Shown here piece by piece: positions 41,875-52,450 of a stretch of 64,000 bases of DNA. How positions within the stretch are numbered: the stretch's first letter is position 1; each line of letters opens with the position of its first letter. The position numbers and the translations under genes are program-made. The DNA lies in contig NZ_FNWV01000009.1 of the NCBI RefSeq assembly GCF_900108555.1, forward strand, positions 62,001 to 126,000, written 5' to 3'. The notes beneath the pieces are model-generated. The model did not search any database, had not been told where the DNA came from, and saw nothing but the letters and a program-made list of their open reading frames with translations. This DNA is from Ruminococcus flavefaciens (GTDB taxonomy: Bacteria > Bacillota > Clostridia > Oscillospirales > Ruminococcaceae).

Positions 41875-42909
41875 ATGAAGAAACTTAGAGTTGCGTTATC
41901 GGACGCCCTTCACTTCAGAACGGAGATCATGGGTATTGCAGCGATATGGGTAATGCTCCTGCATATCTTTTCTGAATTGTATCCCGAAATACATATCCCT
42001 CTTTTGCATATCGTAATTGAACGCGGTAATTTGGGTGTTGATATATTTTTGCTTTTTTCCGGAATTGGATTGTATTTTTCTCAATCAAAGAATTCGGACG
42101 TGAAGCAGTTTTATCTGAAGCGTATGAAAAGAGTAGTGGTCCCGTGGATCATTCTCTCTGCTCCGTATTGGGCGATCATGACTGTTATCAACCATGAGTC
42201 CATTCCTGATTTTTTTATCAATCTGTTTGGATTATCTTTCTGGATCAAAGGCTTGGCAACAGTATGGTATGTTGCTTTGATCATCATTCTTTATCTTCTT
42301 TATCCTCTGATCTTTCGCATTCAGCAGAAATACGGAACAATGGCGATCATATGTATAATAGTATTCTGCCTTATGGGAAATATACTGCTGCTTTTTGCTG
42401 CACCCGGTTATTATGAAAAGGTGGATCTGGCATTAGCAAGAGTCCCCGTCTTCCTGATCGGAAGTATCTGGGGCAAGGTGTGCAGGGATCAGAAATCAGA
42501 AAACAAGCTTGAGATGTGCTGGATCGTGGTTTACGGCGCAGCTTCTGTTCTTTGCTTCCTTGCAAGTTCAGCAGTATCTCACAATAGCAGAAGCGTTGGC
42601 AGACTGCTCTATTTTCTGGGCGGTACAGGAGTAGGTATTTTTATTATTATATTACTGTCAATAGTGTTTACAAAGTGGAAGCTGTCATTATTTAAGTCCG
42701 TTTTTGCTTTTATGGGAAAAATGAGTCTGGAGTTATATTTGCTCCATGTATTTGTAAGAAATCTCACTGCAAAATCAGGCATAGGTGATGGAAGCAGTTC
42801 CATGATGAAGGTCGTAATTATGACGGGCGTATTTGCAGTGTCTGTATTATTGGCATACGGGTATTGTAAAGCAAGTCTATTTTTTAGAAAAGAGGAAAAA
42901 AAATCATGA
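41875..42909 (+). CDS. Acyltransferase 3 family membrane protein
   Basis: A 344-residue protein with about ten membrane segments and the family start RTEIMGIAAIWVMLLHIFSE, including the conserved Arg/His pattern and GVDIFLLFSGIGLYFSQSKN. Such enzymes O-acetylate or otherwise acylate exported polysaccharides. It overlaps the next gene by 4 bases (ATGA type), so translation is coupled. Confidence 0.9.
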   Translation: MKKLRVALSDALHFRTEIMGIAAIWVMLLHIFSELYPEIHIPLLHIVIERGNLGVDIFLLFSGIGLYFSQSKNSDVKQFYLKRMKRVVVPWIILSAPYWAIMTVINHESIPDFFINLFGLSFWIKGLATVWYVALIIILYLLYPLIFRIQQKYGTMAIICIIVFCLMGNILLLFAAPGYYEKVDLALARVPVFLIGSIWGKVCRDQKSENKLEMCWIVVYGAASVLCFLASSAVSHNSRSVGRLLYFLGGTGVGIFIIILLSIVFTKWKLSLFKSVFAFMGKMSLELYLLHVFVRNLTAKSGIGDGSSSMMKVVIMTGVFAVSVLLAYGYCKASLFFRKEEKKS

Positions 42910-43625
42910 ATATTGCAATTATTTTTGCTGGTGGAACGGGACAGAGAATGAATACCAAGACAAAGCCCAAGCAGTTCCTTGAGCTCCATGGCAAGCCAAT
43001 ATTGGTCTATACTGTTGAACAGTTTCAGAATCATGATAAGGTAGATAAGATCGTACTTGTAATGCTTGAGAGCTGGATAGATTATTGCGAAAAGCTTGTT
43101 TCAAGATATCAGCTCGATAAAGTTGCTGCAATAGTTCCCGGCGGAAAAACAGGTCAGGAATCCATTTATAACGGTCTGGCAAAGGCTTATGAATTATTTG
43201 GCGGAAACAATACTGTTCTGATTCACGACGGAGTAAGACCGCTCATATCATCAGAAACAATTTCAGATGATATTGAATGTGCAGAAAAAAATGGCAATGC
43301 AATAACTGTTTCACCTGCCATTGAGACTATAACTATGGAAGCCGAAGATGGTTCTATCGGTGAGATCGTTGACCGTTCAAAGTGCAGAGTAGCAAAGGCT
43401 CCACAGTGCTTTAAGCTTGAAGATATCGTTGCCGCTCATAAAAAGGCACAGGAAGAAAACAGAAGCGATTTTATTGATTCGGCAAGCCTTATGAAATACT
43501 ATGGTCATAAGCTTTTCCCAGTGGAAGGCGGTCCTGAAAATATAAAAATAACAACACCCTCTGATTTTTATATTTTCAGAGCAATTACAGACGCAAAGGA
43601 AAATTCACAGATCTTTGGCTTATAA
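42906..43625 (+). CDS. IspD/TarI-type CTP:polyol-phosphate cytidylyltransferase
   Basis: A 239-residue nucleotidyltransferase with IIFAGGTGQRMNTKTKPKQF, LIHDGVRPLIS and AKAPQCFKLEDI, the CTP-binding signatures shared by IspD and TarI. In a polysaccharide operon with LicD and a CDP-glycerol-type transferase, it most likely makes a CDP-polyol such as CDP-ribitol rather than an isoprenoid precursor. The usual TarJ reductase partner is missing; the next gene is an extended SDR instead. Confidence 0.85.
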   Translation: MNIAIIFAGGTGQRMNTKTKPKQFLELHGKPILVYTVEQFQNHDKVDKIVLVMLESWIDYCEKLVSRYQLDKVAAIVPGGKTGQESIYNGLAKAYELFGGNNTVLIHDGVRPLISSETISDDIECAEKNGNAITVSPAIETITMEAEDGSIGEIVDRSKCRVAKAPQCFKLEDIVAAHKKAQEENRSDFIDSASLMKYYGHKLFPVEGGPENIKITTPSDFYIFRAITDAKENSQIFGL

Positions 43626-43650
43626 TATTTATTGAAGAGTGGATAGATAT

Positions 43651-44673
43651 ATGAATGAAAAATTTTTTCAAGAAGATTTAAATAACATTTGTGATTCAGA
43701 TTCGTTTTCATGGCAGGATCTGAAAGAAAAAACCATTTTTGTTACAGGCGGAACAGGATTGATCGGAATGACTCTGATCAATGCCATAGATCATTCCAAT
43801 AAGCACTATGGACTGAATTGCAAAGTTATTGCTTTGGTCAGAGATGTGGCTAAGGCAAAATCACTTCTTCCCGATTCGGTTGAATTTATAACAGGAAGCG
43901 TTGAAAATGTGACTGAGATCCCGCAGGATATCGATTATATCGTTCATGCGGCTTGTCCTACAGCAAGTGCTTTTATGGTAAGCAATCCTGTAGAAGTGAT
44001 CAATGCATCTGTTCTCGGAACTGTCAATCTTATTAACCTTGCTAAAGAAAAAGGAGCAGCTTTCCTTTACCTTTCGAGTATGGAAGTGTACGGAAAGGTC
44101 GATACCGAGGATAAGCTTGATGAAAACAAGCTTGGATATATCAATCCGCTTGTAATAAGAAGCTGCTATCCTGAAAGCAAAAGAATGTGTGAGGCAATAG
44201 TTGCGGCATATGCTCACGAATATGGTGTCCGTGCCTGCAGTTTAAGACTTGCTCAGACTTTTGGTCCCGGCATTTCAATAGATGACAAGCGTGTTTTTGC
44301 TATGATGGCTCGCTGTGCCATGAATGGTGAAAATATCGTACTGTTAACTAAGGGCGAGAGCAGACATCCGTATTTATACACTGCTGATGCTGTAACAGCA
44401 ATACTGACCGTACTTCTTAAAGGTAAAAGCGGACAGAGCTATAATGCCGCTAATCCTGATACCTATTGCTCGATTTACGAGATGGGCGAAATGGTCGCAT
44501 CTGAGATCGCCGATGGAAAGATCAAAGTTGAGGTAGCTGATAATGGGGATACAAGCAAATATCCCGATACATCGTTCCTTAACCTTGATGTTAAAGCTAT
44601 AGAAGACCTCGGCTGGTCTGCGACTGTTGATCTGAAAGAAATGTACGTCCGTATGATGGAGTCAATGAAATAA
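43651..44673 (+). CDS. NAD-dependent epimerase/dehydratase (extended SDR)
   Basis: A 340-residue extended short-chain dehydrogenase: nucleotide-binding GGTGLIG near residue 29, catalytic YPESK (Tyr-x3-Lys), and substrate-domain RLAQTFGPG and PYLYTADAVTAI. It resembles UDP-glucuronate decarboxylase and sugar epimerases and may act on the polyol or sugar activated by the preceding cytidylyltransferase, as in two-step CDP-sugar pathways. ATG 43651 is preferred to GTG 43639 on spacing to GAGTGG. Confidence 0.85.
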   Translation: MNEKFFQEDLNNICDSDSFSWQDLKEKTIFVTGGTGLIGMTLINAIDHSNKHYGLNCKVIALVRDVAKAKSLLPDSVEFITGSVENVTEIPQDIDYIVHAACPTASAFMVSNPVEVINASVLGTVNLINLAKEKGAAFLYLSSMEVYGKVDTEDKLDENKLGYINPLVIRSCYPESKRMCEAIVAAYAHEYGVRACSLRLAQTFGPGISIDDKRVFAMMARCAMNGENIVLLTKGESRHPYLYTADAVTAILTVLLKGKSGQSYNAANPDTYCSIYEMGEMVASEIADGKIKVEVADNGDTSKYPDTSFLNLDVKAIEDLGWSATVDLKEMYVRMMESMK

Positions 44674-44683
44674 GGAATTTTAT

Positions 44684-45829
44684 ATGGGAATAAAGTATTA
44701 TTTAATAGGATTGATAAAAGCCATTCTAAGGTGCTTTTTTATTTTTAAAATCAGACCAAAAACAGTTTTGTTCAGTGCCTACAGCGGAAAACAATACTCA
44801 TGCAATCCTAAATATATTTGTGAGTTTCTTTTAAAAGAAACAAAAGATGAATTAGAAATAGTCTGGGCTTTTAACGATCCGAATGAATTCAATAATATTG
44901 ACCCGAGGATCAAAAAGATAAAGTTCAAGAGCTTAAAGTTCATCTATTACGCCTTAACTTCAAGGGTAGTCGTTGATAATGTTGAATCATGGTCCATTCT
45001 GCCAAGAAGAAAAGGACAGGCTGTGATCAATACATGGCACGGCGGCGGAGCATACAAAGGTGTTGGATTAAGACGTGAAGACACTAATGCTTTACAGGAC
45101 AAAAACATGATAAATAAGCATAAACGAGTAAATTATTATGTTTCCAGCAGTAAGGCATTTACAAAGATGACATTGAGAGATTCCTTTAAATATAAGGGAA
45201 AAGTAATTGAGTGCGGTATGCCGAGAAATGATATTTTGATCCGTTACTCTCAGGAAAAGGTAAATAGTATCAAACGCAGACTTGATCTGGATAATGATAC
45301 AAAGATCGTAATTTATGCTCCGACTTTCAGAAATTCAAAGAGCTCGAATTACGAAATAGATGCCGATGCTGTATTAAAGGCTCTTTCCGATAAAACAGGA
45401 AAAAAATGGAAGATGCTTTACAGGTCGCATTATTATGTAACAGACAAGAATATGAGTGATAATAATATCATTGATGTTTCTGCTTATCCTGATATGCAGG
45501 AATTATTACTTATCAGTGATGTTCTTATAACGGATTATTCATCGTCAATCTGGGATTTTTCACTTATGAAAAAACCTGCTTTCCTTTTCGCAAACGATCT
45601 CAAGGAGTATAAGAACGAGCGTGATTTCTATACTCCCATCGAAGAATGGCCTTATCCTATGAGCGAGACTATGGAAGAATTGATACAGACCATTATGGAT
45701 TATGATAAAGAAAAGGCTGAAATTCGCATTAATAAGCATCATGCTGCATTAAAGAGCTGCGAAACAGGAAATGCTTCAAAAATCATTGGAAATATGATCA
45801 TAAGAAAGTGTTGCAAGGGAAATAAATAG
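44684..45829 (+). CDS. CDP-glycerol/CDP-ribitol glycero(ribito)phosphotransferase, TagF-like
   Basis: A 381-residue member of the CDP-glycerol glycerophosphotransferase family. NTWHGGGAYKGVG, IYAPTFRNSKSSNYEID, and LITDYSSSIWDFSLMKKPAF contain the conserved His, Arg and Asp of TagF/TarL-type enzymes that add polyol phosphates. Together with LicD and the cytidylyltransferase this points to a phosphate-containing, teichoic-acid-like polymer. The N-terminal 25 residues form one hydrophobic or amphipathic helix for membrane association. Confidence 0.88.
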   Translation: MGIKYYLIGLIKAILRCFFIFKIRPKTVLFSAYSGKQYSCNPKYICEFLLKETKDELEIVWAFNDPNEFNNIDPRIKKIKFKSLKFIYYALTSRVVVDNVESWSILPRRKGQAVINTWHGGGAYKGVGLRREDTNALQDKNMINKHKRVNYYVSSSKAFTKMTLRDSFKYKGKVIECGMPRNDILIRYSQEKVNSIKRRLDLDNDTKIVIYAPTFRNSKSSNYEIDADAVLKALSDKTGKKWKMLYRSHYYVTDKNMSDNNIIDVSAYPDMQELLLISDVLITDYSSSIWDFSLMKKPAFLFANDLKEYKNERDFYTPIEEWPYPMSETMEELIQTIMDYDKEKAEIRINKHHAALKSCETGNASKIIGNMIIRKCCKGNK

Positions 45830-45840
45830 AAGGAAATATA

Positions 45841-47193
45841 ATGATTGAAAAAAAGTTGATTGGATGGGAATCACAAAAAGGAAATTGGCTTTTAGTGATT
45901 CTTTCGCTGTATACTTGTACATATTTTGTGTACAGAGATCTGGGAATAAGTAATATCTTAGGCTGGTTCTTCAGTATATTTCTTGTGTGTTTCGTATTTA
46001 TAACCAGATCACAATGGAAGATAAAGCTTACGATCAATAAGAAAACATGGCTTGTGTTGATCGGCTTTATTGCAGTTTCTTTTTTAAGACCAAGTTCACG
46101 ACGCGATGGCGATGAGGTGTTTTACGTTGTTGCCATTGCATCTGCAACATTATACGTACTGCTTTGCAATGCTTCTTACAGTGAGATAAAGCTGTGCAGA
46201 AAGTTCTATAAAACCATATCATTCATTCTCGGAAGCCTGATACTGTTCTTCCGAGTATTTCCTTCGATTTATTGGAAAACTATCTACAGGTTTTTAGCTG
46301 CATCTCCGCGGCAGCTTGCAGCGTATTATGTTCCCCGCGGTTACGGTATACCTGTAGGCGGTTCTCTTACACTGGCTGACTACATAATGATGCTTGCACT
46401 TATAACAACATTTAATGAAATAGTGAGCGGTGTTGCAAAAAAAGAAAAAATAAAAAATGCTGTATTGGTATTGTTTTATTTGCTTGCTATCCTTGCTGAA
46501 GGAAGACGTGGAGAACTTTTGGCGTGTGTCTTTGCTATGTTTTTCATATTTATGATCTCACGTTCAAAAAAGGATTTTATGCTGAAAGCAGGGATCATAC
46601 TGCTTGTGCTTTTAATACTGTATTTATCTTTTAATGCATTATTAGCAGCATTTGGCGACAATGAACTGCTTTACAGATATACTGCATCTATTCAGGGAGC
46701 CGAAAAAGGTCAGGATGTAACTTCCGGACGTTCAGCTCTTTGGGAAGAAGCAATAAGACTGTTCCGTGAAAACCCAATCTTTGGAGTAGGCTTTGGCGGC
46801 TTTGCCAATTCTATCAGCTCTTCGTTCAGAGCTATTCACGGAGAAGATGTTATGGACGTACATAACTGTTTCTTACAGTTCTTATGTGAAACAGGTATTG
46901 TTGGTACTGTTATAATGACATCAGCTTTGATAGTGATCTTTGTCAATACATTGAGGACTATAAGTAAGAATAAACGAAACGAAATAAATAACAAGGTATC
47001 AAACGAGATCGTAAAAATAGGGCAGACATCAATTGGAATACAAACTTTCTTACTATTTGTATGTATGTTGGATCCGGCGTTCTATAAGCCAATTTTCTGG
47101 GCTTTCTATGGCATTGCTGTCATATTATCGGATTATGCTCAGAGTATGTCTAAAAGCAATAATGCTTTACTTTCTAAGATCAATGAGTTTTAA
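45841..47193 (+). CDS. O-antigen ligase/polymerase-type membrane protein (Wzy-like)
   Basis: A 450-residue protein with about eleven membrane segments and a large extracellular loop containing GQDVTSGRSALWEEAIRLFR, NPIFGVGFGGFANS and DVHNCFLQFLCETG, the pattern of the Wzy_C/O-antigen ligase family. It probably polymerises the repeat units flipped by the Wzx protein downstream. Sequence variability of this class prevents finer assignment. Confidence 0.85.
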   Translation: MIEKKLIGWESQKGNWLLVILSLYTCTYFVYRDLGISNILGWFFSIFLVCFVFITRSQWKIKLTINKKTWLVLIGFIAVSFLRPSSRRDGDEVFYVVAIASATLYVLLCNASYSEIKLCRKFYKTISFILGSLILFFRVFPSIYWKTIYRFLAASPRQLAAYYVPRGYGIPVGGSLTLADYIMMLALITTFNEIVSGVAKKEKIKNAVLVLFYLLAILAEGRRGELLACVFAMFFIFMISRSKKDFMLKAGIILLVLLILYLSFNALLAAFGDNELLYRYTASIQGAEKGQDVTSGRSALWEEAIRLFRENPIFGVGFGGFANSISSSFRAIHGEDVMDVHNCFLQFLCETGIVGTVIMTSALIVIFVNTLRTISKNKRNEINNKVSNEIVKIGQTSIGIQTFLLFVCMLDPAFYKPIFWAFYGIAVILSDYAQSMSKSNNALLSKINEF

Positions 47194-47239
47194 ACCAGAT
47201 CTTAGATCCATAATATGAATGTTTTCAAACGGAGGATTT

Positions 47240-48175
47240 ATGAATAAGGTTGCTATTCTTGTTTCGACTTATAATGGCGAAAAATACTTCAGAGAACAGC
47301 TTGACAGTCTTGTGAAGCAAAAAGATGTTGATCACAGAATTATTATCAGAGACGATGGTTCATCAGATTCGACGATCGATATTATAAAAGAATATCAGAA
47401 GGAAAATGATAAGATATCATTCTATAAAGGCGGAAACCTTGGAGTTATAAAATCATTCTTAGACCTTTGCAGGTATGCTGCTGACACAGATGCAGAGTAT
47501 TTTGCATTCTGCGATCAGGACGATGTATGGGACGACGATAAAATGATCGCAGCTGTAAAAAAATTAACTGCAAGCAAAAAGAAATACGGCGATATCCCTC
47601 TGCTTTATTACTGCAATATGCGAGTCGTAGATGAAAATCTTAATTATAAAAGATTGACCTACACTCCTAAGCGTGTACCTGTTCCAAAAACAAAATATTC
47701 TTCTTTATCAGAAGCAATGGCATCAGGAAATACATTTGTGTTTAACAGAAAGCTTTTGGAGCTTATTAATCATAAAAATCCAAAATGGTGTTCAATGCAT
47801 GACTCATGGGTATTTCTTATTGCCTGCTTCTTCGGAAAAACTGTATTCGATGATAAGCCGCATATTTTGTACAGACAGCATGGAAATAATGTAAGTGTAT
47901 CAAAATCCTTAAATAAAAACTTTAAGCATTATGTCGGCAGAGTCAAAGAGCTTTTCAAGAAAACCGATGAACCGCGTTATAATAATGCGGTCAACTTCCT
48001 CGAATGTTTTTCAGATAAGTTAAAAGGAACAGACCTTGCGGAAGTAAAAAAAGTTACAGAGTATAAGAAAAGCTTCCTTAAAAAACTAAGATTGATCACT
48101 GATTACAAGATCAGAGGTACAACTTGGGTAAGAGATCTTTCAAATCGTTTCCTGATCCTGACAAATAATTTCTGA
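47240..48175 (+). CDS. Family 2 glycosyltransferase
   Basis: A 311-residue GT-A fold enzyme with VAILVSTYNGEKYFREQLDS, IIRDDGSSDSTIDII and FAFCDQDDVWDDDKMIAAVK (the metal-binding DQDD). Similar to rhamnosyl- and galactosyltransferases of EPS loci such as WbbL-like enzymes; sugar specificity cannot be read from the sequence. CGGAGG precedes ATG 47240, so the longer start at 47219 is rejected. It is the only clear GT2 in the operon, which is few for a complex repeat unit. Confidence 0.9.
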   Translation: MNKVAILVSTYNGEKYFREQLDSLVKQKDVDHRIIIRDDGSSDSTIDIIKEYQKENDKISFYKGGNLGVIKSFLDLCRYAADTDAEYFAFCDQDDVWDDDKMIAAVKKLTASKKKYGDIPLLYYCNMRVVDENLNYKRLTYTPKRVPVPKTKYSSLSEAMASGNTFVFNRKLLELINHKNPKWCSMHDSWVFLIACFFGKTVFDDKPHILYRQHGNNVSVSKSLNKNFKHYVGRVKELFKKTDEPRYNNAVNFLECFSDKLKGTDLAEVKKVTEYKKSFLKKLRLITDYKIRGTTWVRDLSNRFLILTNNF

Positions 48176-48215
48176 TCAGATTAGAGTAAATGGCATTTAT
48201 ATAGGTGTGGGATAG

Positions 48216-49622
48216 ATGAGTTCAAAGACAATGAGCATAAAAAAGGGAATTATGAGTTCCATTTTAGCACAGGTCGCGTCCATATGTGTTAATTTTATAA
48301 TAAATCTTATAGTTCCAAAGTTTATAAGTGAATTAGAGTATTCTTACTGGCAGACATATATGCTGTATGTAGGTTATGTCGGCGTTCTTCATTTTGGTTT
48401 GCTTGACGGAATCGTATTAAGGTATTCTCAGTATAATTACGATGAACTTGATAAAGAACGCATACGTTCTCAGTTCAGGATACTGATATTCTTAAACGGA
48501 CTGTTTGCCCTTATTACAACGACAGCAGCCCTGATTATTGCTAAAGCAGATTTTAAGTACATTTTCATTTATGTCGCTATAGGAATAATAACAAAAAATC
48601 TTTTTACATACGTATCATATACATTACAGATGACAAATCGAATCACAACTTATGCGGCATTGATCATTGCTCAAAGATTGTTTTTTGGTCTGGCAGTAAT
48701 TGTATTGCTGGTACTTCGTGTAAAATCCTTCCATTTATATTGTATAGCTGATCTTGCAGCAGATATGTTCGGCTTTTTGTTCTGTTATAAGCAAAACAGA
48801 AAGCTGTATATCGGAAAAACGATCCCTTTTAAAGAAACCTTGTCAGAATTCAAGGTGAATGTTCTGTCGGGTGTAATTCTTTTGATCGCCAATTGGTCAT
48901 CAATGCTTTTAGTCGGAAGCGCAAAGATGACAGTACAGTGGCATTGGAATGAATTGACATTCGGTAAAGTATCTTTTGCTTTTAGCTTAACGAACTTATT
49001 CCTGGTTTTTGTCAGCGCTATAAGCGTTGTTCTTTTCCCGTCTTTAAAAAGAATGGAACAGAGTGAATTACCCAAGGTATATACAGATATACGAAACATA
49101 ATCTCACCGGTTCTTTTTTATGTAATGCTGTTTTATTTCCCCGGCTGCTGGATACTTGATACATGGCTTCCTAAGTACAATGAAAGTCTTGTATATCTTG
49201 GAATATTACTGCCTGTCATTGTTTTCACTTCTAAGGTCAGCCTTTTGACAAATAACTATTTAAAGGCATACCGAAAAGAAAAAATAATGCTGGTAATAAA
49301 TCTTTCGGCAGTAATAACTGCTTTCCTGTTATTCTATATTTCAGCTTACATTATAAACAACTTAAAGCTTCTTTTAATAATGGTCGTAATTGTAATAATG
49401 CTCAGATCAATAGTATCAGAGATAGCAGTTATGAAAATTATAAATGTCAAATTCTTCAAAGAGTTTATTATAGAAGCAGGTGTAACAATTATTTTTGTTG
49501 TATTAACTTGCTTCTGTAACCTGATCGAAGGATTTTTGATCTACTTCGCAGTTTTATTGGTATATACGATATTTAACAGAAAAATGATTTTTGCTTACTT
49601 CAAAAAGTTGATAAGGAGATAA
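48216..49622 (+). CDS. Polysaccharide flippase (Wzx/MATE-like)
   Basis: A 468-residue protein with about twelve to fourteen membrane segments, starting with the amphipathic [20 protein letters not shown] helix pair typical of oligosaccharide flippases. It should move lipid-linked repeat units across the membrane. The next gene, rmlA, starts 7 bases after its stop. Confidence 0.88.
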   Translation: MSSKTMSIKKGIMSSILAQVASICVNFIINLIVPKFISELEYSYWQTYMLYVGYVGVLHFGLLDGIVLRYSQYNYDELDKERIRSQFRILIFLNGLFALITTTAALIIAKADFKYIFIYVAIGIITKNLFTYVSYTLQMTNRITTYAALIIAQRLFFGLAVIVLLVLRVKSFHLYCIADLAADMFGFLFCYKQNRKLYIGKTIPFKETLSEFKVNVLSGVILLIANWSSMLLVGSAKMTVQWHWNELTFGKVSFAFSLTNLFLVFVSAISVVLFPSLKRMEQSELPKVYTDIRNIISPVLFYVMLFYFPGCWILDTWLPKYNESLVYLGILLPVIVFTSKVSLLTNNYLKAYRKEKIMLVINLSAVITAFLLFYISAYIINNLKLLLIMVVIVIMLRSIVSEIAVMKIINVKFFKEFIIEAGVTIIFVVLTCFCNLIEGFLIYFAVLLVYTIFNRKMIFAYFKKLIRR

Positions 49623-49629
49623 TTGTATT

Positions 49630-50517
49630 ATGAAAGGAATAATCCTCGCCGGCGGTTCCGGAACAAGACTTTATCCATTAACAATGGTAACATCGAAGCA
49701 GCTGCTTCCTGTATATGACAAGCCAATGGTATATTATCCGCTGTCAACACTTATGCTGGCAGGCATTAAGGATATCCTTATAATATCCACACCGACTGAT
49801 CTTCCCAATTTTGAAAGACTTCTCGGAGACGGCTCACAGTATGGCATCAGCCTCAGCTATAAGGTACAGCCCAGTCCTGATGGACTTGCACAGGCATTCA
49901 TACTCGGTGAAGAGTTCATAGGCGATGACGCTTGTGCTATGGTGCTTGGAGATAATATATTCTACGGAAACGGTTTCGGAACAATTCTTCGTGCTGCAAA
50001 GAAGAATGCAGAGGAGAACAACAGAGCAACAGTATTCGGCTACTATGTTCCCGATCCCGAGCGTTTTGGCGTTGTTGACTTTGATAAGGACGGACACGCT
50101 CTTTCTATCGAGGAAAAGCCTGCTGTTCCAAAGAGCAATTATGCAGTTACAGGACTTTATTTCTACCCCGCAGGTGTAAGCGCAAGAGCAAATCAGGTCA
50201 AGCCTTCTGCCCGCGGAGAGCTTGAGATAACAACACTCAACGAGATGTATCTCCATGATAATCTCCTTGACGTTCAGCTTCTCGGACGCGGTTTCGCATG
50301 GCTTGATACAGGTACTATGGACAGCCTTGCAGAAGCTACGAATTTCGTTCAGATGGTCCAGAATCGTCAGGGGATCCAGATCTCAGCACCTGAGGAGATC
50401 GCTTTCATCAACGGTTGGATAGACAAGGACGGACTGATGAAGTCTGCTGAGAAATATGGAAAGTCGCCATATGGTCAGCATCTGAAAAAAGTTGCTGAAG
50501 GCAAAATAAAGTATTAA
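49630..50517 (+). CDS. rmlA: Glucose-1-phosphate thymidylyltransferase
   Basis: A 295-residue Rml[17 protein letters not shown] and [17 protein letters not shown] bind dTTP and glucose 1-phosphate; [19 protein letters not shown] and [20 protein letters not shown] are further signatures. It makes dTDP-glucose, the first of four steps to dTDP-L-rhamnose. The four rml genes follow each other with gaps of 1 to 12 bases, and codon use shifts to more GC-rich, highly expressed choices compared with the genes just before. Confidence 0.97.
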   Translation: MKGIILAGGSGTRLYPLTMVTSKQLLPVYDKPMVYYPLSTLMLAGIKDILIISTPTDLPNFERLLGDGSQYGISLSYKVQPSPDGLAQAFILGEEFIGDDACAMVLGDNIFYGNGFGTILRAAKKNAEENNRATVFGYYVPDPERFGVVDFDKDGHALSIEEKPAVPKSNYAVTGLYFYPAGVSARANQVKPSARGELEITTLNEMYLHDNLLDVQLLGRGFAWLDTGTMDSLAEATNFVQMVQNRQGIQISAPEEIAFINGWIDKDGLMKSAEKYGKSPYGQHLKKVAEGKIKY

Positions 50518-50529
50518 GGAGAAAAGACC

Positions 50530-51558
50530 ATGACCATATTTGTTACAGGCGGAGCCGGATTTATAGGCTCAAATTTCGTATTCCATATGCTCGATACATA
50601 TCCTGATTACAGGATAGTATGTCTGGATAAGCTCACATATGCTGGAAATCTTTCAACACTTGAGCCTGTTATGAAGAACCCTAACTTCCGTTTCGTGAAG
50701 ATAGATATATGCGACAGAGAAGCAATATACAAGCTTTTCGAGGAAGAGAAGCCTGATATCGTAGTTAACTTCGCAGCGGAGTCACACGTTGACCGCTCTA
50801 TTGAGAATCCAGAGATATTCCTCCAGACAAATATCCTCGGAACACAGGTCCTCATGGACGCTTGCAGAAAGTACGGTATACAGCGTTATCATCAGGTGTC
50901 AACAGATGAGGTTTACGGAGACCTTCCACTTGACAGACCTGATCTTTTCTTCACAGAGACTACACCTATCCATACAAGCAGCCCATACAGTTCATCCAAG
51001 GCAGGTGCTGATCTCCTTGTTATGGCATACAACCGTACATATGGACTTCCTGTGACAATATCAAGATGTTCAAATAACTATGGTCCTTATCACTTCCCAG
51101 AGAAGCTTATCCCGCTGATGATCGCTAATGCATTGGCAGACAAGCCTCTTCCTGTATATGGTGAAGGACTTAATGTACGTGACTGGCTCTATGTTGAGGA
51201 TCACTGCCGTGCTATCGACCTTATCATACATAAGGGCAAGGTAGGCGAAGTATATAACGTTGGTGGACACAATGAGATGAAGAACATCGACATTGTTAAG
51301 CTCATCTGTAAGGAACTCGGCAAACCCGAGAGCCTTATAACACACGTTGAGGACAGAAAGGGACACGATATGCGTTACGCTATCGATCCTACAAAGATAC
51401 ACAATGAGCTTGGCTGGCTGCCTGAGACAAAGTTCGAGGACGGTATTAAAAAGACAATAAAGTGGTATCTTGAGAACCGCGAGTGGTGGGAGACTATCAT
51501 CAGCGGCGAGTATCAGAACTACTATGAGAAGATGTACGGAAACCGTGCGGAGGTGTAA
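50530..51558 (+). CDS. rmlB: dTDP-glucose 4,6-dehydratase
   Basis: A 342-residue extended SDR with NAD-binding [21 protein letters not shown], catalytic [20 protein letters not shown] (Tyr-x3-Lys) and [20 protein letters not shown]. It converts dTDP-glucose to dTDP-4-keto-6-deoxyglucose. Length and motifs are standard; AAGGAGA lies before the ATG. Confidence 0.97.
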   Translation: MTIFVTGGAGFIGSNFVFHMLDTYPDYRIVCLDKLTYAGNLSTLEPVMKNPNFRFVKIDICDREAIYKLFEEEKPDIVVNFAAESHVDRSIENPEIFLQTNILGTQVLMDACRKYGIQRYHQVSTDEVYGDLPLDRPDLFFTETTPIHTSSPYSSSKAGADLLVMAYNRTYGLPVTISRCSNNYGPYHFPEKLIPLMIANALADKPLPVYGEGLNVRDWLYVEDHCRAIDLIIHKGKVGEVYNVGGHNEMKNIDIVKLICKELGKPESLITHVEDRKGHDMRYAIDPTKIHNELGWLPETKFEDGIKKTIKWYLENREWWETIISGEYQNYYEKMYGNRAEV

Positions 51559-51561
51559 TCG

Positions 51562-52449
51562 ATGAAAGCATTCGTAACTGGTGTAGGCGGACAGCTCGGA
51601 CATGATGTTATGAACGAGCTTGCAAAGCGCGGATATGAGGGAGTAGGTAGCGATATCCTTCCTTCTGTGAATACAGAATATCCCTATGTACAGCTTGATA
51701 TAACAGATGCGGCAGCAGTTGAAAAGGCAATATCGGAGGTAAAGCCTGATGTTGTGGTACATTGTGCAGCATGGACAGCAGTAGACGCTGCCGAGGATGA
51801 GGAAAACAAGCCAAAGGTCAAGGCTATCAACGTAGACGGTACACAGAATATCGCAGACGTATGTAAGAAGCTTGACTGCAAGATGATATATATTTCTACA
51901 GACTACGTATTCAACGGACAGGGAACAGAGCCGTGGCAGCCTGACTGCAAGGACTACGCTCCCCAGAATGTATACGGACAGTCAAAGCTTGACGGTGAGC
52001 TTGCAGTTTCAAATACTCTTGATAAGTATTTCATCGTGCGTATAGCATGGGTATTCGGTGTAAACGGCAAGAACTTTATCAAGACCATGATAAATGTGGG
52101 AAAGACTCATGATGAAGTAAGAGTTGTATGCGATCAGATCGGTACACCGACTTACACATATGACCTGTCAAGGCTTCTTGTAGATATGGCAGAAACTGAT
52201 AAATACGGTTACTACCATGCTACAAATGAGGGCGGATACATCTCGTGGTATGATTTCACAGTTGAGATATACAAGCAGGCAGGAATGTCCACAAAGGTAA
52301 CTCCCGTTACTACAGCAGAGTACGGACTTTCCAAGGCTGCAAGACCTTTCAATAGCAGACTTGACAAGTCAAAACTGATTGAAAACGGCTTTACTCCGCT
52401 TCCTACATGGCAGGACGCACTTTCAAGATATTTAAAGGAGATCCAATAA
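51562..52449 (+). CDS. rmlD: dTDP-4-dehydrorhamnose reductase
   Basis: A 295-residue SDR with GVGGQLGHDVMNEL, STDYVFNGQGTEPW and catalytic YGQSK. It performs the last NADPH-dependent reduction to dTDP-rhamnose. The gene starts three bases after rmlB ends, with GGAGG in the rmlB tail. Confidence 0.96.
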   Translation: MKAFVTGVGGQLGHDVMNELAKRGYEGVGSDILPSVNTEYPYVQLDITDAAAVEKAISEVKPDVVVHCAAWTAVDAAEDEENKPKVKAINVDGTQNIADVCKKLDCKMIYISTDYVFNGQGTEPWQPDCKDYAPQNVYGQSKLDGELAVSNTLDKYFIVRIAWVFGVNGKNFIKTMINVGKTHDEVRVVCDQIGTPTYTYDLSRLLVDMAETDKYGYYHATNEGGYISWYDFTVEIYKQAGMSTKVTPVTTAEYGLSKAARPFNSRLDKSKLIENGFTPLPTWQDALSRYLKEIQ

Positions 52450-52450
52450 T

